From NCBI GenBank assembly GCA_038373865.1, contig JAXGGA010001175.1, forward strand, positions 102,045-166,044: DNA of 64,000 bases, written 5' to 3'. A program made the position numbers and the translations under genes. This document shows, in pieces, positions 33,270-44,126 of the stretch. The notes under the pieces are model-generated. The model had not been told where the DNA came from. It searched no databases and was given only the letters and a program-made list of their open reading frames with translations. The first letter of the stretch is position 1, and each line of letters begins with the position of its first letter. This DNA is from Uloborus plumipes (lineage: Eukaryota > Arthropoda > Arachnida > Araneae > Uloboridae).

Positions 33270-33840
33270 AGCTAAGGCCCCCCAGCGAAAAAGAGCCATT
33301 CACTTTTTTCTTTCTTCAGTCGCCGTTGTCCTGTCCTGCGCCGTTATGCACTGACCAGCCACCAGCCCGATGCTTATCAGAAACCTACCCTTGATTCTAA
33401 AACCTTAGGCAAAGTGGTTTATGGCGCTCATTTTTCAGACTCCCTCCTCTTGTCAAAAGCTTTTTTGACCTTGACACTGAGAGCTACACGAAGAGAAAGT
33501 GGCGTGCTTTTATGAGCAATCTTTCGAGATTGTTTCAGAATAGCCAAACGCTTCCTTTTGTCGCTTCTCTTTTATACCAGCAAATAAATAAAAAAAAGAA
33601 GCGCCATTGACACCGTCATTTTGTTATAATGTCTGGAAACTCAACAGTATTTTCGCTTTGAGCTCTTTTTGTGCTCCAACCTCCAACCCTGCATCAATGA
33701 AGATTTCTTCCACCAATTACGTGATTTCCGAAAGCCGCCTAGTATTTCCCAAGTCAAAACTAGTACCATTTGTTACGCATCGCATTTTAACTCAAGAACT
33801 GTCAAATTTTGAAGAATAGGCAAAATTCAAGCAAAGAAAT
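33270..33840. other. Complex unique-looking block within the hAT element
   Basis: Mixed-composition DNA with no repeats. It is unlike both the surrounding GGGGCC-rich element sequence and the AT-rich host. It may be host sequence captured by the element, or two element halves may flank an older unique region. The 70-codon frame at 33607-33819 has no domain. Confidence 0.3.
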
Positions 33841-35136
33841 CTCTCCGAAGTAAGTTTAATATTCTTAAAAATTATTCATTGACTGTGTTGTCTGCAGGAA
33901 ATTAAACATATTACAATTTTAAAAACAAAAGTTGTAATAACTATAATTTTTGAATCAAGCGCCAAAAATAAAAGATACAATGGGTTTATTCTATACCAAA
34001 TCAACAGATTGATAAGGCTTCTGGGTTCTCTTTAACCTCAGTCTGCTTGACCCGCCCCCCCCCCCCACATATTATGTTCGAAAATTTAGCATAACATTTT
34101 TTTTTGTTTTTGTTTTGTTTTTAATACTCGTGAAAACAATCTATTTTCTGATAAAATGCATGTTTAAAGTTTTGCTAGAATAACTGAATAACTTGTATCA
34201 TACCGAGCAGCATTTTGGCAGTATACTCCGCATTAATTAGAACAACAACAGCAGTTTTCAATTTAAATTCACCGGAAATTTATTATGGATCTCTCGAATA
34301 TGAATTTTTTTGCAATTGTAAAATTATACTTAAAATATTAAGTGTGTGCAAAAAAAATGTTAGGAATAAAATTGAAGCAAGTTTCTGTGAACCTGGAATA
34401 AAACTCATTGACAAAATGTTGCAAGAAATTATTATTACAAATCATCAGCTTTCGAGATTCCATCCCCCTCCCATGTTCGTATGGAAGAGCATAGAGCAGA
34501 GGTGAAAAATGTGCGGCTTCCGCGAATTTCGTGATTCCTTTGAAAAACCTATCTTAGCATTATCATTGCGGCAATTTGAAAACGAATTTTATGAATAATT
34601 TCGCTTTCACATGAACTTATCTATTGTTAAAGAAGTATTTGACAAATAAAAACTATTTCGTTTCATTATCTATCGCTGTCATTTTAAAATACTAATTTTT
34701 GATATTTACTCGTAATAAAGCCTAGGATTTTACGAGATGCCACATGCCAGATATCGGGGCTCGGATCTCACCCTCTCCATTGACTAAAATACTTAAAAAT
34801 ATAAGGCAATTTTTTTCTTTTTTTTTACTGTGAATATTTTTTTTTTTTTTTTGTCAGATGTTTTTCTTTTAAATCATCTCCACTAACCCCAAAACTTTTG
34901 ACTCACAAAAAAAAAAAAAAAAAAAAAAATATTTTCTGTATAGTTCATATTATTGAGCTATTCCATTTGTTGTAGCATCAGGGGGGGCCTCCGTATCAGG
35001 TTGTGCCTGGGGCCTCAAAATGTCATGATCCGCCACTGGAACTAGGTGACGTACCGTAGTGTGCATGTTACGAATTACAGCATACAGCGTAAACTGAAAT
35101 TTTCATCAAATGTACAGTAAGCCGTTCATATCTGGA

Positions 35137-35538
35137 CTAGTTTGCAAACATAATGACGCGATACAACGCAGCCATGTTGTTTATCTCGCGTGGCTTGGCT
35201 ATTTTGATTTGGCAAAGTTTGAACCGACGCAACTGTATTGAAGCCAAATGTGCTGCGAAGCTTATCATTTTGTAATTTCTCCTCCCGCGATGGCACCCTT
35301 TGAGGTCGGTTTTCACTTTAGGGAAAAGGAATAGGTCTGCTGGGGGGAGCGGGTCAAGGTTGGCGCTGTAATGTGGCTGTGGAAGATCTTTTGAAACGGC
35401 CTCACGGTTTTGCTTTTGAATGTCCGTTAAAACTTTCAGCACGAGTTTGGCGCATATCTTCCTTATTCCAAGATCCTTACTGATGATTTTGTGCACAACT
35501 ATTTTATCCATTCCTAGAGCTGTTCTGCGATCATGCAA
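35137..35538 (-). pseudogene. mariner transposase, frameshifted and internally deleted
   Basis: Mariner transposases are DD34D cut-and-paste enzymes. Across 36505-35137 (minus strand) several pieces align to the family in order: GQSVEQRYAI, then FTMARNV and GPVECRGRAPC (right of the hAT insertion), then LGMDKIVVHKIISKDLGIRK and CAKLVLKVLTDIQKQNR (the second helix-turn-helix and linker). The frame then jumps to LPQPHYSANLDPLPPAD and LFLFPKVKTDLKG, which is the C-terminal catalytic end. The central domain with the first two aspartates is deleted, and upstream parts need frameshifts and contain stops. The last 133 codons are open but meaningless as an enzyme. Confidence 0.75.
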
Positions 35539-35693
35539 GCCAGTAAAAACTGGTCTTTGTTTAGCAAATGTCGTACACGTTGTTAGTTTTCTGCGGTTCT
35601 TGATGTTGACGTGTGACCTACACGGGGCTCGTCCTCTACACTCTACCGGCCCTCTTTAAACATTTCGTGCCATCGTAAACTTAAGCTTACAAC

Positions 35694-36419
35694 TAGGGAT
35701 GCACCGATAAGCAAATTGGCCGATTACCGATTAATCGGTTGTTGATAATCGGCCGATTAATCGGCTGAGCCAATTAACGATAAGAATGATTGTTTTAAAT
35801 ACTACAATTTCACAATCACTGTTTTTGCTCTCTTATACAATTCTGAGATTAGAAATAGTAACTAATTTTTTATGAGAGAAGATTTTTTTCTATTTTCCTT
35901 ATTTTCACAAAATAATTTCAATATTTTATCCAATTTTTTAGAACTAATTTTCATCTTATTGCCAATAATATTACATTAAACCATTGTTAATTACATTAAT
36001 TGGACATAGAAATTAAAAAAAATGGGAGGTGTGGGGTCCGTGGGAGGAGGTACTTTTAATTTTAAATTTTAATAATCAGTAGCAATTTAATTCAAGACTT
36101 TTATTCTTTGTGAAAATTAGAGGTTATCTAAAAGCACTGTGCTAAGAAGAAAACTATTGCCACATGAAAAATGTTGCATTATTGTCTATGTATGTTATTC
36201 AAAAGTAGGAGAATTAATTTATTTAAACTTTATATCAACTGTGAGGATTATTATTACTGCCAATAAAATCGTTCATCATAGTTTCTTAGTGAAGGTACAC
36301 TTTAAACAATAATATTTAAAAATATTTTTTCAACCGATTAATCGGCCTAAATTGCCGATTATGAATAATCGGCAAAGTGGCCGATTAATCGGTACTGCCG
36401 ATTAATCGGTGCATCCCTA
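35694..36419. mobile_element. hAT MITE, 726 bp, perfect 8-bp target duplication
   Basis: Ends TAGGGATGCACCGAT and its inverse ATCGGTGCATCCCTA, with multiple CCGATTAATCGG words near each end. Flanking octamers are identical: CTTACAAC at 35686-35693 and 36420-36427. No coding capacity in the interior. Inserted into the mariner pseudogene. Confidence 0.9.
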
Positions 36420-36690
36420 CTTACAACAAGCTTTCCCTACCGTACGCTTGCTGAATCATTTCCACGAAAATATAATTGCGTAACGCTGTTCAACGCTTTG
36501 TCCCATTTTTAGCTTGCACGCAGTTCTTTGAAGACGCTAAACTAAACTAAAGCTAGCAGGCGACTGCCGAGTGAAGCGTTATCAATGTCGGAGGCCATAC
36601 TACCGACTACAACCGGTCGGAGCGCCCTCTGGCTTGCAACCGCGTCAGGACAAAAATATTCTCATTACTTAAAATACACACCTTGTAAAA

Positions 36691-37784
36691 ATCAGGCAAG
36701 ACTTACTAAGTGACAAAAAAGTGACAAAAGTTACTTGACCAGGGTTAAAACGTCTATTTGTTCACCCAAGTTTTCAATTTATTATACGCCAATTGCCCTT
36801 GTCTGCTAAAGGGGCTTACTAAATAATCTTAATTTATCTTGGCTTATCGGTGAAACTTGGCTGTTGAAAGTATTAGCGTTACGATGAGCCGCAGCCTCAA
36901 AACAGTTGTTTGGCGTACAAATTTGCTAATATGTTTTTATTACATTTATTGTTTACCTTAATCACAAGAATCATTGTTAATATGTTGATAATAAAGTACA
37001 TTTGCATGTATTTTTGCCATAAAATGTACTTTTAAACCCTAACAATAAAATAATAAAAACTTCCTTCATTTAAAATTTTCCGTATCGGCGTATTTTTTAA
37101 TTAGAAATTGCAATATTAAACTGTATTAATTATATTTTTCCTTTGTTTCAATCAATGAGGCTAGTCGAGCTATGTGTTATTTCACCATACACAATTTTAG
37201 AGTATTAGATAAAATAACAGAAACATTAAAAAATATATTAATTACCGAATCTTTATCAAAAAGTAAGAGCGATTTTAACGTCGAATCTGTCAATTTAAAT
37301 AAAGCTATTTTTCTTTTCAATTCACTGTAGTATGAGTAAGGTGAGGCTTAACAAAGATCGCATCTTACAAGGAAAAAAAATCAAGTTAACGGGCAAGAAA
37401 AATTGTTAAAGTTCCAAATATTTATACAATCTAAAAACAGGAAGGCTATTTAGTGATGCATGAGATCAAAAAACAGTGCAATAGATCCCTTTGTTTCTTT
37501 AAGTAAAAGAAAAAAAGCCACAAATTAATTAATTTTCTTTGAGCTAAATTTAGTAGAAACATTTTATTTCGTTGACATAAAGACAAGTATTTTTCTAACT
37601 AGTTAAAGGCGAAAAAAGTTAAAATCTTCTTCTATTCTAACTGCTCCAAAATAATGTAATGTAATGATATTTTCTAAAAGTGAAGAAAATAGCAACAAGG
37701 TTTTTGTGAGCGCATATTTCTACACAAGTGACTTATTTCTTTTCATTTGGCCAATAAATCTATGGAGGTAAATTCTGCTGTGCA
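36691..37784. other. No gene seen
   Basis: AT-rich DNA with no recognisable domain or repeat up to the TA microsatellite. Confidence 0.5.
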
Positions 37785-37811
37785 ATATATATATATATAC
37801 ATATATATATA
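37785..37811. repeat. TA microsatellite used as insertion target
   Basis: (AT)n with one C interruption ends exactly where the Tc1 element begins. It resumes after the neighbouring MITE as TATATATATATACAT at 39603 on. Confidence 0.9.
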
Positions 37812-39029
37812 CACTGAAGTGACAAAAGTCATGGGATAGCAATATGCAAATTTTCAGATGGCAGTAGCATCGCATAGAACAGGTATAAATGCGCAGTGCT
37901 TTTACAGAGCTTTCATTTCTGTTCAAGTTATTCATGTGAAGAGGTTTTAACGTGATGATGACCGCACGACGTGAATTAACAGACTTTGAACGCGGAATGT
38001 TAGTTGGAGCTAGACGCATGGGTCATGCCATTTCGGAAATCGTTAGAGAATTCAACATTCCCAGATCCACTGTGTCAAGAGTGTGCCGAGAGTATGAAAT
38101 TTCAGGCATAACATCCCACCATGGACAGCGCAGTGGTCGACCGCCTGCACTTAAAGATCGAGACCGGCGACGTCTGCAAAGAGTCGTAAATTCTAACAGA
38201 CAAGCAACACTGCGTCAAATCACCGTAGAAATCAATGTGGGACGTACAATGGACGTGTCTGCTAGAACTGTGCGGAGAAATTTGGATTTCTTGGGCTATT
38301 CCAGCAGAAGACCGACTCGAATGCCTTTACTGACAGAACGATATCGCTTGCAGCGACTCTCGTGGGCACGTGAGCATATCGGTTGGTCCCTAGATGAATG
38401 GAAAACCGTGGCCTGGTCCGATGAGTCACGATTTCAGCTGGTAAGAGCCGATGGTAGGGTTCGAGTGTGGCGCAGACCCCACGAAGCCATGGACCCAAAC
38501 TGTCAGCAAGGCACTGTTCAAGCTGGTGGTGGCTCCGTAATGGTGTGGGCTGTTTTTTCATGGCATGGACTTGGTCCTCTAGTGCGACTGGACCGAACAT
38601 TGACTGGAAATGCTTATGTGCAGCTACTTGGAGATCACTTGCAGCCATTCATGGACTTCATGTACCCAAACAACGATGGGATTTTTATGGATGACAATGC
38701 GCCATGTCACCGGGCCACAACTGTTCGCAATTGGTTTGAAGAAAATTCTGGACAATTCCAACGAATGATTTGGCCACCTAGATCGCCCGACATGAATCCC
38801 ATTGAGCATTTATGGGACACCATCGAGAGGTCTGTTCGTGCCCAAAATCCTGCCCCATCAACGCTTTCACAATTATGGACGTCTATCGAGACAGCATGGC
38901 TCAATATTCCTGCAGAAGACTTCCAACGACTTGTTGAGTCCATGCCACGTCGAGTTGTTGCACTTCGCCGGGCAAAAGGAGGGCCGACACGATATTAAGA
39001 GGTATCCCATGACTTTTGTCACTTCAGTG
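37812..39029 (+). mobile_element. Tc1-type transposon, apparently intact, 1218 bp
   Basis: Perfect 27-bp terminal inverted repeats start CACTGAAGTGACAAAAGT at 37812 and end in the exact inverse at 39029. TA lies on both sides (37810-37811 and 39030-39031). It contains a single uninterrupted transposase gene. Total length fits autonomous Tc1 elements (1.2-1.7 kb). Identical ends and an open frame suggest recent insertion and possible activity. Confidence 0.95.
37952..38998 (+). CDS. Tc1-like transposase, full length (348 aa)
   Basis: Cut-and-paste transposase acting in the nucleus on the 27-bp ends of its own element. N-terminal paired-type helix-turn-helix: ELTDFERGMLVGARRMG (helices 1-2), then IPRSTVSRVCREYE, a GRPP-like hook (QRSGRPPAL), and a second helix-turn-helix to about residue 110. 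DDE catalytic domain: D in TVAWSDESRFQL, D in IFMDDNAPCHRAT, E in SPDMNPIEHLWDT. It ends GGPTRY. The second D and E are separated by 36 residues (DD36E) against the usual 34. The start is taken at the first ATG of MMMTARRELT. Either of the next two ATGs would do equally well. The 5' leader is 140 bp from the element end and the stop is about 30 bp from the other end. No introns, stops or frameshifts. Confidence 0.95.
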   Translation: MMMTARRELTDFERGMLVGARRMGHAISEIVREFNIPRSTVSRVCREYEISGITSHHGQRSGRPPALKDRDRRRLQRVVNSNRQATLRQITVEINVGRTMDVSARTVRRNLDFLGYSSRRPTRMPLLTERYRLQRLSWAREHIGWSLDEWKTVAWSDESRFQLVRADGRVRVWRRPHEAMDPNCQQGTVQAGGGSVMVWAVFSWHGLGPLVRLDRTLTGNAYVQLLGDHLQPFMDFMYPNNDGIFMDDNAPCHRATTVRNWFEENSGQFQRMIWPPRSPDMNPIEHLWDTIERSVRAQNPAPSTLSQLWTSIETAWLNIPAEDFQRLVESMPRRVVALRRAKGGPTRY

Positions 39030-39033
39030 TATA

Positions 39034-39602
39034 CTGTCGGCCCCGCTTAAACGAATACTGTCGGTTCCAAGAAATTTTATTCGAGTAAGCGGGGTAGTTG
39101 ATTAAGCGGGGAACATTTTTTTACCTTTCTGACAACTTTTGTCTCAAAACGTAATAATAACAAAGAAATAGCTACATAACGGAAATAATTAATGTAATTG
39201 TTAAAAAGATTCTGAAATAAGCAAAGTAAACAACAAACTAGTATAATAATTAAGTATAAATATGATACGGTCATATGAAAATCATAAAAAAGTAACTTGC
39301 AACCTGTGTTATAAAAAATTTGTTTTTCCGCCTTTCATTTTTATTTTCTGAAACAGTCAACAATAGTGGTTTGCTTGCTCCAGGTTTTGCAAAAACACTT
39401 TTTATTTTATTCGACATTTTTCTGAGCAAAAATTTTTGCAAAAGCTGACAAATATTATTCGATTATCCGGGGAAATTATTCGATTAAGCGGGGATCTTTA
39501 ACATTGCATCTAAGGGGAAGTGTTCGGTTCCAGACGTTTTTATTTGTATAAGCGGGAGCGGGGTATTCGTTTATCCGTTACCCGATTAAGCGGGGACGAC
39601 AG
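39034..39602. mobile_element. pogo/Tigger-type MITE, 569 bp
   Basis: The ends CTGTCGGCCCCGCTTAA and, inverted, CTGTCGTCCCCGCTTAA match at 16 of 17 positions. TA lies on both sides (39032-39033 and 39603-39604). The word GATTAAGCGGGG and close variants recur at least six times near the two ends, probably binding sites. No transposase. It abuts the Tc1 element with only TATA between them. Confidence 0.8.
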
Positions 39603-39604
39603 TA

Positions 39605-40999
39605 TATATATATACATAAAACTTTTTCGGAAAAAAATGTATTTTAGTTATTAATTTAGAAACATAACTTTAAAAATATGCTTTGAATTTATTGGGAATC
39701 AATTTTTCTGCTCGAAAATTGAAGCTGTGAAAAGTTATTCACTTCGTAACAATTATTGAATGAACATTTTAACGCATTGGCGCAAGTTTCAGTAATGCTG
39801 CATTTTGAGTACATTGTATTTTTGAGGTATGGAACAATTCTCTTTAGTTGAAATGAGTATATTTTTCAATCGCAATGCAATGATTAAGTTGATATAATCA
39901 TTAACAGTTTGATGTATGGCAACACTTGAATGTAGAAAGTTGCATTCTAATGTGTCAAAATCAAGAAAAAGTTTCCTCCTGTTGCGAACGATTTATGCAA
40001 TTAATAAATTAAAAAAGTTAAAATGTTTTAAGTAAAAGATCTAAGTAAGCATTATCAAATTTCACCCCTCCTTTCTCCCCAAACACGCAATTCTTCATTT
40101 TAATACCGACCCTAGAACCAGAATTGTAGCACCTACGCTACAACCAGCCAGATAATATTACACACTTTATCCTTGGGTCATATTGCGGTTCTAATATGCT
40201 AATACTAGGAAGTAAATTTCTGTAACCCATAAAACAGTTATTGGTATTACTGCACAATGTCATTCTGTCATATTGTAATTCAAATGTGTTAATATGTATC
40301 AGCACTATGAAACAAATTTCTGTAACCCATAAAGCAGTTATTGGTGCTACTGAAAAATGGCCATTCAAATCGGTTGGCCATTGCGTCATATTGCAATTCA
40401 AATCGGTTAATATGTGGCAGAAGCAGAAAGCAAATTTCTAAAAACGAAAGCAACTAATAAAACAGTTATTGGTAGCTACTATTGCGCAGTGCACACACGT
40501 GATTTATTTATGTTTTTGTTTCTTTTCATTAGAGCCTATATTGAAACGTATTTCCACAAGCAAAGATCTTCCTAATCTGTGCTTTAGCAATTTATACCTA
40601 GTTTTGACAAGCGCAATAAGTCTTCCATGACCTTAACTAAATTAGAATATTTACATATTTATTGAACTATATATATGCAATATTTTTTTTTCTCATTAAA
40701 AAAAGCTCCTTCCTGTTACTTACTCGCTATTAAGTAATCAACTGGAAAAGACACGCACCGTATATAGTTTCGAAAAATAGGTTTAATCCAGTAAAGAACA
40801 AGAAATAGCCAATAACGAGTTAGCTTTTGATGAACTCAAAAACAAGAAACCTTTAATGCAAGAGAAATTTAGTGTTTTAATTAATTGCTAATAATCAATT
40901 TCATTTGACAGTTACAGCTGAAACACAAACACAACTTTTCCTTCGGAATTCAGTTAAAAATATCTTCCTTTTAAAATTCGGGACAGCAAAAATCGTCAT
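39605..40999. other. No gene; one local tandem repeat
   Basis: AT-rich spacer. The tandem repeat at 40178-40490 is listed separately. No coding domain. Confidence 0.5.
40178..40490. repeat. Three diverged tandem units of about 100 bp
   Basis: Units share GTCATATTG, then TTC-AATNNG-TTAATA, AAATTTCT and AAACAGTTATTGGT. They begin near 40178, 40266 and 40388. The 87-codon minus-strand and 66-codon plus-strand frames across them are by-products of the periodicity. Confidence 0.7.
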
Positions 41000-41480
41000 T
41001 TCCTTTAATTATCCCCTCTTTCCATTTTAAAACTTCCGTTCAATTTCCAACTCTCGCAATCGATGCGAGCATCTTCCGAAATTGAAAAGTTCCCTCCCGC
41101 GCACAGAACGACAAGAAACATTCTATTCGAGCATTTCGTTCTAATTAGGCTGCAATTAATCAAGGAGCTCCAAGCCGAGCCACCCCCCTCCCTCCCTCCT
41201 TTCCCGCCCATTCACATTCGAGTAAACTTGAAAGAGGATTCTGCGAGCTATATATACTGAGGGTCATAGTCGGTAATTATAAATTCATTAACAATTCTTC
41301 AGAAATGATTTTTATTTCTGGCAGCGAGCATGGGAAGGGTTAGGGGCTTTTTCAAAAATTCATTTTTCCGCATTGATTCCGAGATAATGATGATGTCGTT
41401 ACTTGCAGTGAAAAATTAATTATGCTGCAAAAGAAACATTTTCGGAGCTGTTTAGTAGCAGTAAAGAAAGGGCCGTTAGC
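41000..41480. other. Complex non-repetitive block, candidate conserved noncoding element
   Basis: The strongest candidate in the window. It is GC-richer and contains dense homeodomain-like sites (TCTAATTAGGCTGCAATT, AATTAATCAAGG, GTAATTATAAATTCATTAAC), a pyrimidine-rich CCTCCCTCC tract and a TATATATA box near 41250. Overlapping frames of 65-68 codons on both strands lack domains. Regulatory role is inferred from texture only. Confidence 0.35.
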
Positions 41481-41856
41481 TTTAGGAGTCATTATTTTCA
41501 ATGTCAGGAAGGGTCTTTTGCGGAACAGAGTTGTTTAAATAAGTAAAGACGCATCACGAGCAAGAAAGATAGGCCTGATTATGGATGGCACTAATAATGT
41601 GAAATCGGAAACGGTGAAATACATTTTTTGCTGAAAAATATGCAAAGTTAGGAAACAGTAAAAAAGTGGCTTAAAGAGTCTATATATTTACAATTACCTT
41701 TTCTAGTAAATATCAGGGATGAATTGGTACTAGAGCACCGTTTCGCTTCCTTTTTCTCGAAAAATAAATGTCCTCTTCGCATGCAATTTGTTGCTGTTGT
41801 TGTTATTGTCTTGTGCCAGCTAGGCTGACAATTTGGGGTGCGCTGCTTCCCTTTTT

Positions 41857-43718
41857 AGCCTACTTTCCCGTTAAAAATAAAAGAGACGAAAAAAGCATTA
41901 AAATTGGCTTAATGCATCTAAAAAATGTCGCCAAGTCCAAAAAATATCGCCAAGACCAAAAAATATCGCCAAGTTCAAAAAATATCGCCAAGTAAAAAAA
42001 AGTCAAAAAGAAACAAAAAAATGAAATAAATATCGAAAAATTAAAAATTTGAAAGTAGGGTATTGAGATGGGGAATTTGTGCGTCGGTCGGTCTGTCGGT
42101 CGGTCGGTCTGTCGGTCTGTCTGTCCTCCCCTAATAACTTTTGAATGAACATTCCGATTTGGACAAACTTTTTTTTGTTGGAAAGATCTCGGCGAGTACA
42201 GCTCATTCCCATATTTGATTTTTCGATTTGAACAATTTTTGGTTCAACTTTGAGCCGTTCAAACAACCGGTCCCGCGATACTAACTTTTGAATGAACAGT
42301 CCGATTTGAACAAACTTTTTTTTGTTCGAAAGGTCTTTTCAAGGATACTTCATTCCCGTATCTACATTTTCGATTTGAACAATTTTTCGTTCAACATTGA
42401 ACCGTTCAAGCAACCTTTCCCCACCTAATAACTTTTAAGTGAACCGTCCGAATTGAATAAAGTTTTCTTTGTTCGAAAGATCTTATCAAGAATACTTTAT
42501 TCCCGTTTTTAAATTTCCGATTTGAACAATTTTTCGTTCAACATTGAACCGTTCAAACAAGCTCTCACCCCTAATAACTTTTGAGTGAACCGTCCGATTT
42601 AAACAAACTTTTTTTTGTTCGAAAGATCTCGGCAAGGATACTTCATCCCCGTTTTTAAATTTCCGATTTGAACAATTTTTCGTTCAACATTGAACCGTTC
42701 AAACAAGCTCTCACACCTAATAACTTTTGAATGAACAGTCCGATTTAAACAAACTTTTTTTGTTCAAAAGATCTCAGCAAGGATGCTTCATTACCGTATT
42801 TAAATTTTCAGTTTGAACATTTTTTTTGTTCAACATTGAACTGTTCAAACAACCTTTCCCCACCTAATAACTTTTAAGTGAACCGTCCGAATTGAATAAA
42901 CTTTTTTTTGTTCGAAAGATCTCGGAGAGGCTCATTCCTATATTTCACTTTTCAATTTGAACCATTTTTCGTTCAATGATGAACCGTTCAGAAAACATTT
43001 TAACATGAGCGCCTACGGAGAAATTTAAATTGAATGTTGATTCTGAACTTCAAGGCGGATTTCCTTCAAACTAACTTTGTAAGAAAATGGTTTTGATAAA
43101 TAATGTATTGTAAAGTACTTTTTTGAATAATCTTCTGTGAGGACTCTGATTCCGACTCCGACTCCGCAAACATGGCGGAAATGCAGTTTCAGAAAAAATG
43201 ACTGACTGGGCAGACGATTTTTTGTATATTTATTTATTTGTTTTGTTTAATTTATTATTATTTTTTTTTACCAGACGATTTTTTTTGTTAACAAAAATTT
43301 TTCATTCACGAGAGCATTTTATTCCTTATTTATATTTAACAACTGGCAACGGATTAAAAATGAAATTCAAGACATTTTATTAACGAACGAGTTTTTTTTT
43401 CTTTCTTTGATAAAATGTGTTTTGAAGTTCTTTGTACTTTTATTTTATTTATTTTTTTTTTCTTTTGAAAACGATTGTGGAATTTTTCTACGGAAGAACT
43501 ATAGCAGTTACATTCTTTTAAAGGTGCGACAAAACTTTATTGACTCGTTTATTTACTTTTTACGTGTCTATTTTATCTGATGAGAGGGGTATATTTTGCT
43601 TTCAGAAATCAGCTTTAAGTGCAAAAAGATATGTTTGACATAATTTTTAGTTTTAGATAATCAAGAGAATATTGATCAGATGCTACAATGCCTATGTCGA
43701 TGTACGGGAAAGTAGGCT
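41857..43718. mobile_element. 1.86-kb repeat family, copy B
   Basis: Co-linear with copy A (14478-16347): same AGCCTACTTTCCCGT start and ACGGGAAAGTAGGCT end, same four ATATCGCCAAG units (41921-41996), same six ~147-bp units (about 42131-42990), same CAAACATGGCGGAAATGCAG block and right-hand T-rich tract. The inverted repeats match perfectly here, whereas copy A has one mismatch. Divergence between copies is around 5-10% by eye. Confidence 0.8.
42131..42990. repeat. Six tandem units of about 147 bp
   Basis: Same unit as at 14752-15610. Starts are near 42131, 42278, 42427, 42573, 42718 and 42866. Unit count and order are the same in both copies, so the array was formed before the copies spread. 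Confidence 0.85.
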
Positions 43719-43772
43719 CGTTTAGTTCTTGACAGAACTTCTTGTTTAACTATACCATAATTTGGTTAAAAG

Positions 43773-43974
43773 TCCGACACCCACAGTTCACATATGTGGC
43801 ACAGGGACTCGTTTCTTGGGAAGACAGCCATTCACAGCACAACAACACATTCACACATAGAAAGGACAGGTGAGGACAGGTGAGAGAAAGTACACTTATG
43901 CCCGAGCCGGGGTTCGAACCCGGAACTTGTCATCCGCAGTCATACTTCTCTGACCACTACACAAGGTAGCCGGC
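43773..43974 (-). mobile_element. tRNA-derived SINE
   Basis: On the minus strand a tRNA-like head begins GCCGGCTACCTTGTG. It contains box A (TGTGTAGTGGTCAGAG) and a perfect box B (GGGTTCGAACCCC) with a complete T stem-loop CCGGGTTCGAACCCCGG. A tRNA-unrelated body of about 120 bp follows. The anticodon stem is imperfect, so this is not a working tRNA. A clear target duplication was not found. Confidence 0.75.
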
Positions 43975-44126
43975 ATACAGTTAGTTGCAATTCTGAATGC
44001 CACTAGCTTGAAATTTGTCAAATGTCACTAAATTGTTTATCGTGAGTTTCCAAGTAGGGGACTGAGAATAAGTTGAGGGGAGTCCAAACCAGCCAACCAT
44101 CCTGGTGCTTAAAAAATCTATTAAAG

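Larger units (their letters stand above)
31702..35038. mobile_element. hAT element, 3.3 kb, perfect 8-bp target duplication
   Basis: The left end CAGTAGCGGATCACCC and the right end TGATCCGCCACTG (inverse CAGTGGCGGATCA) are hAT-type termini. Flanking octamers are identical: GAACTAGG at 31694-31701 and 35039-35046. Subterminal sequence on both sides is rich in GGGGCCTC words. No transposase domain is visible in any frame, so it is non-autonomous despite its length. The interior holds a tandem duplication (31987-32650), short tandem repeats (32730-32830, 32990-33080) and a complex, unique-looking block (33270-33840). Confidence 0.85.
35120..36690 (-). mobile_element. mariner element, dead, interrupted by a hAT MITE
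   Basis: The 5' terminal repeat on the minus strand reads AAGGTGTGTATTTTAAGT from about 36686. A coding region follows from GQSVEQRYAI (about 36505). The 3' terminal repeat was not found on the left, so the element is truncated or diverged there. A 726-bp hAT MITE (35694-36419) split it after insertion, which dates the hAT as younger. Confidence 0.75.

Noticed and set aside
38262..38943. Minus-strand and alternative plus-strand frames of 61-128 codons
   Set aside because: Shadows of the 348-codon Tc1 transposase.
43904..43974. A functional tRNA gene on the minus strand
   Set aside because: The T arm is perfect but the anticodon stem is mismatched and the sequence continues into a SINE body.
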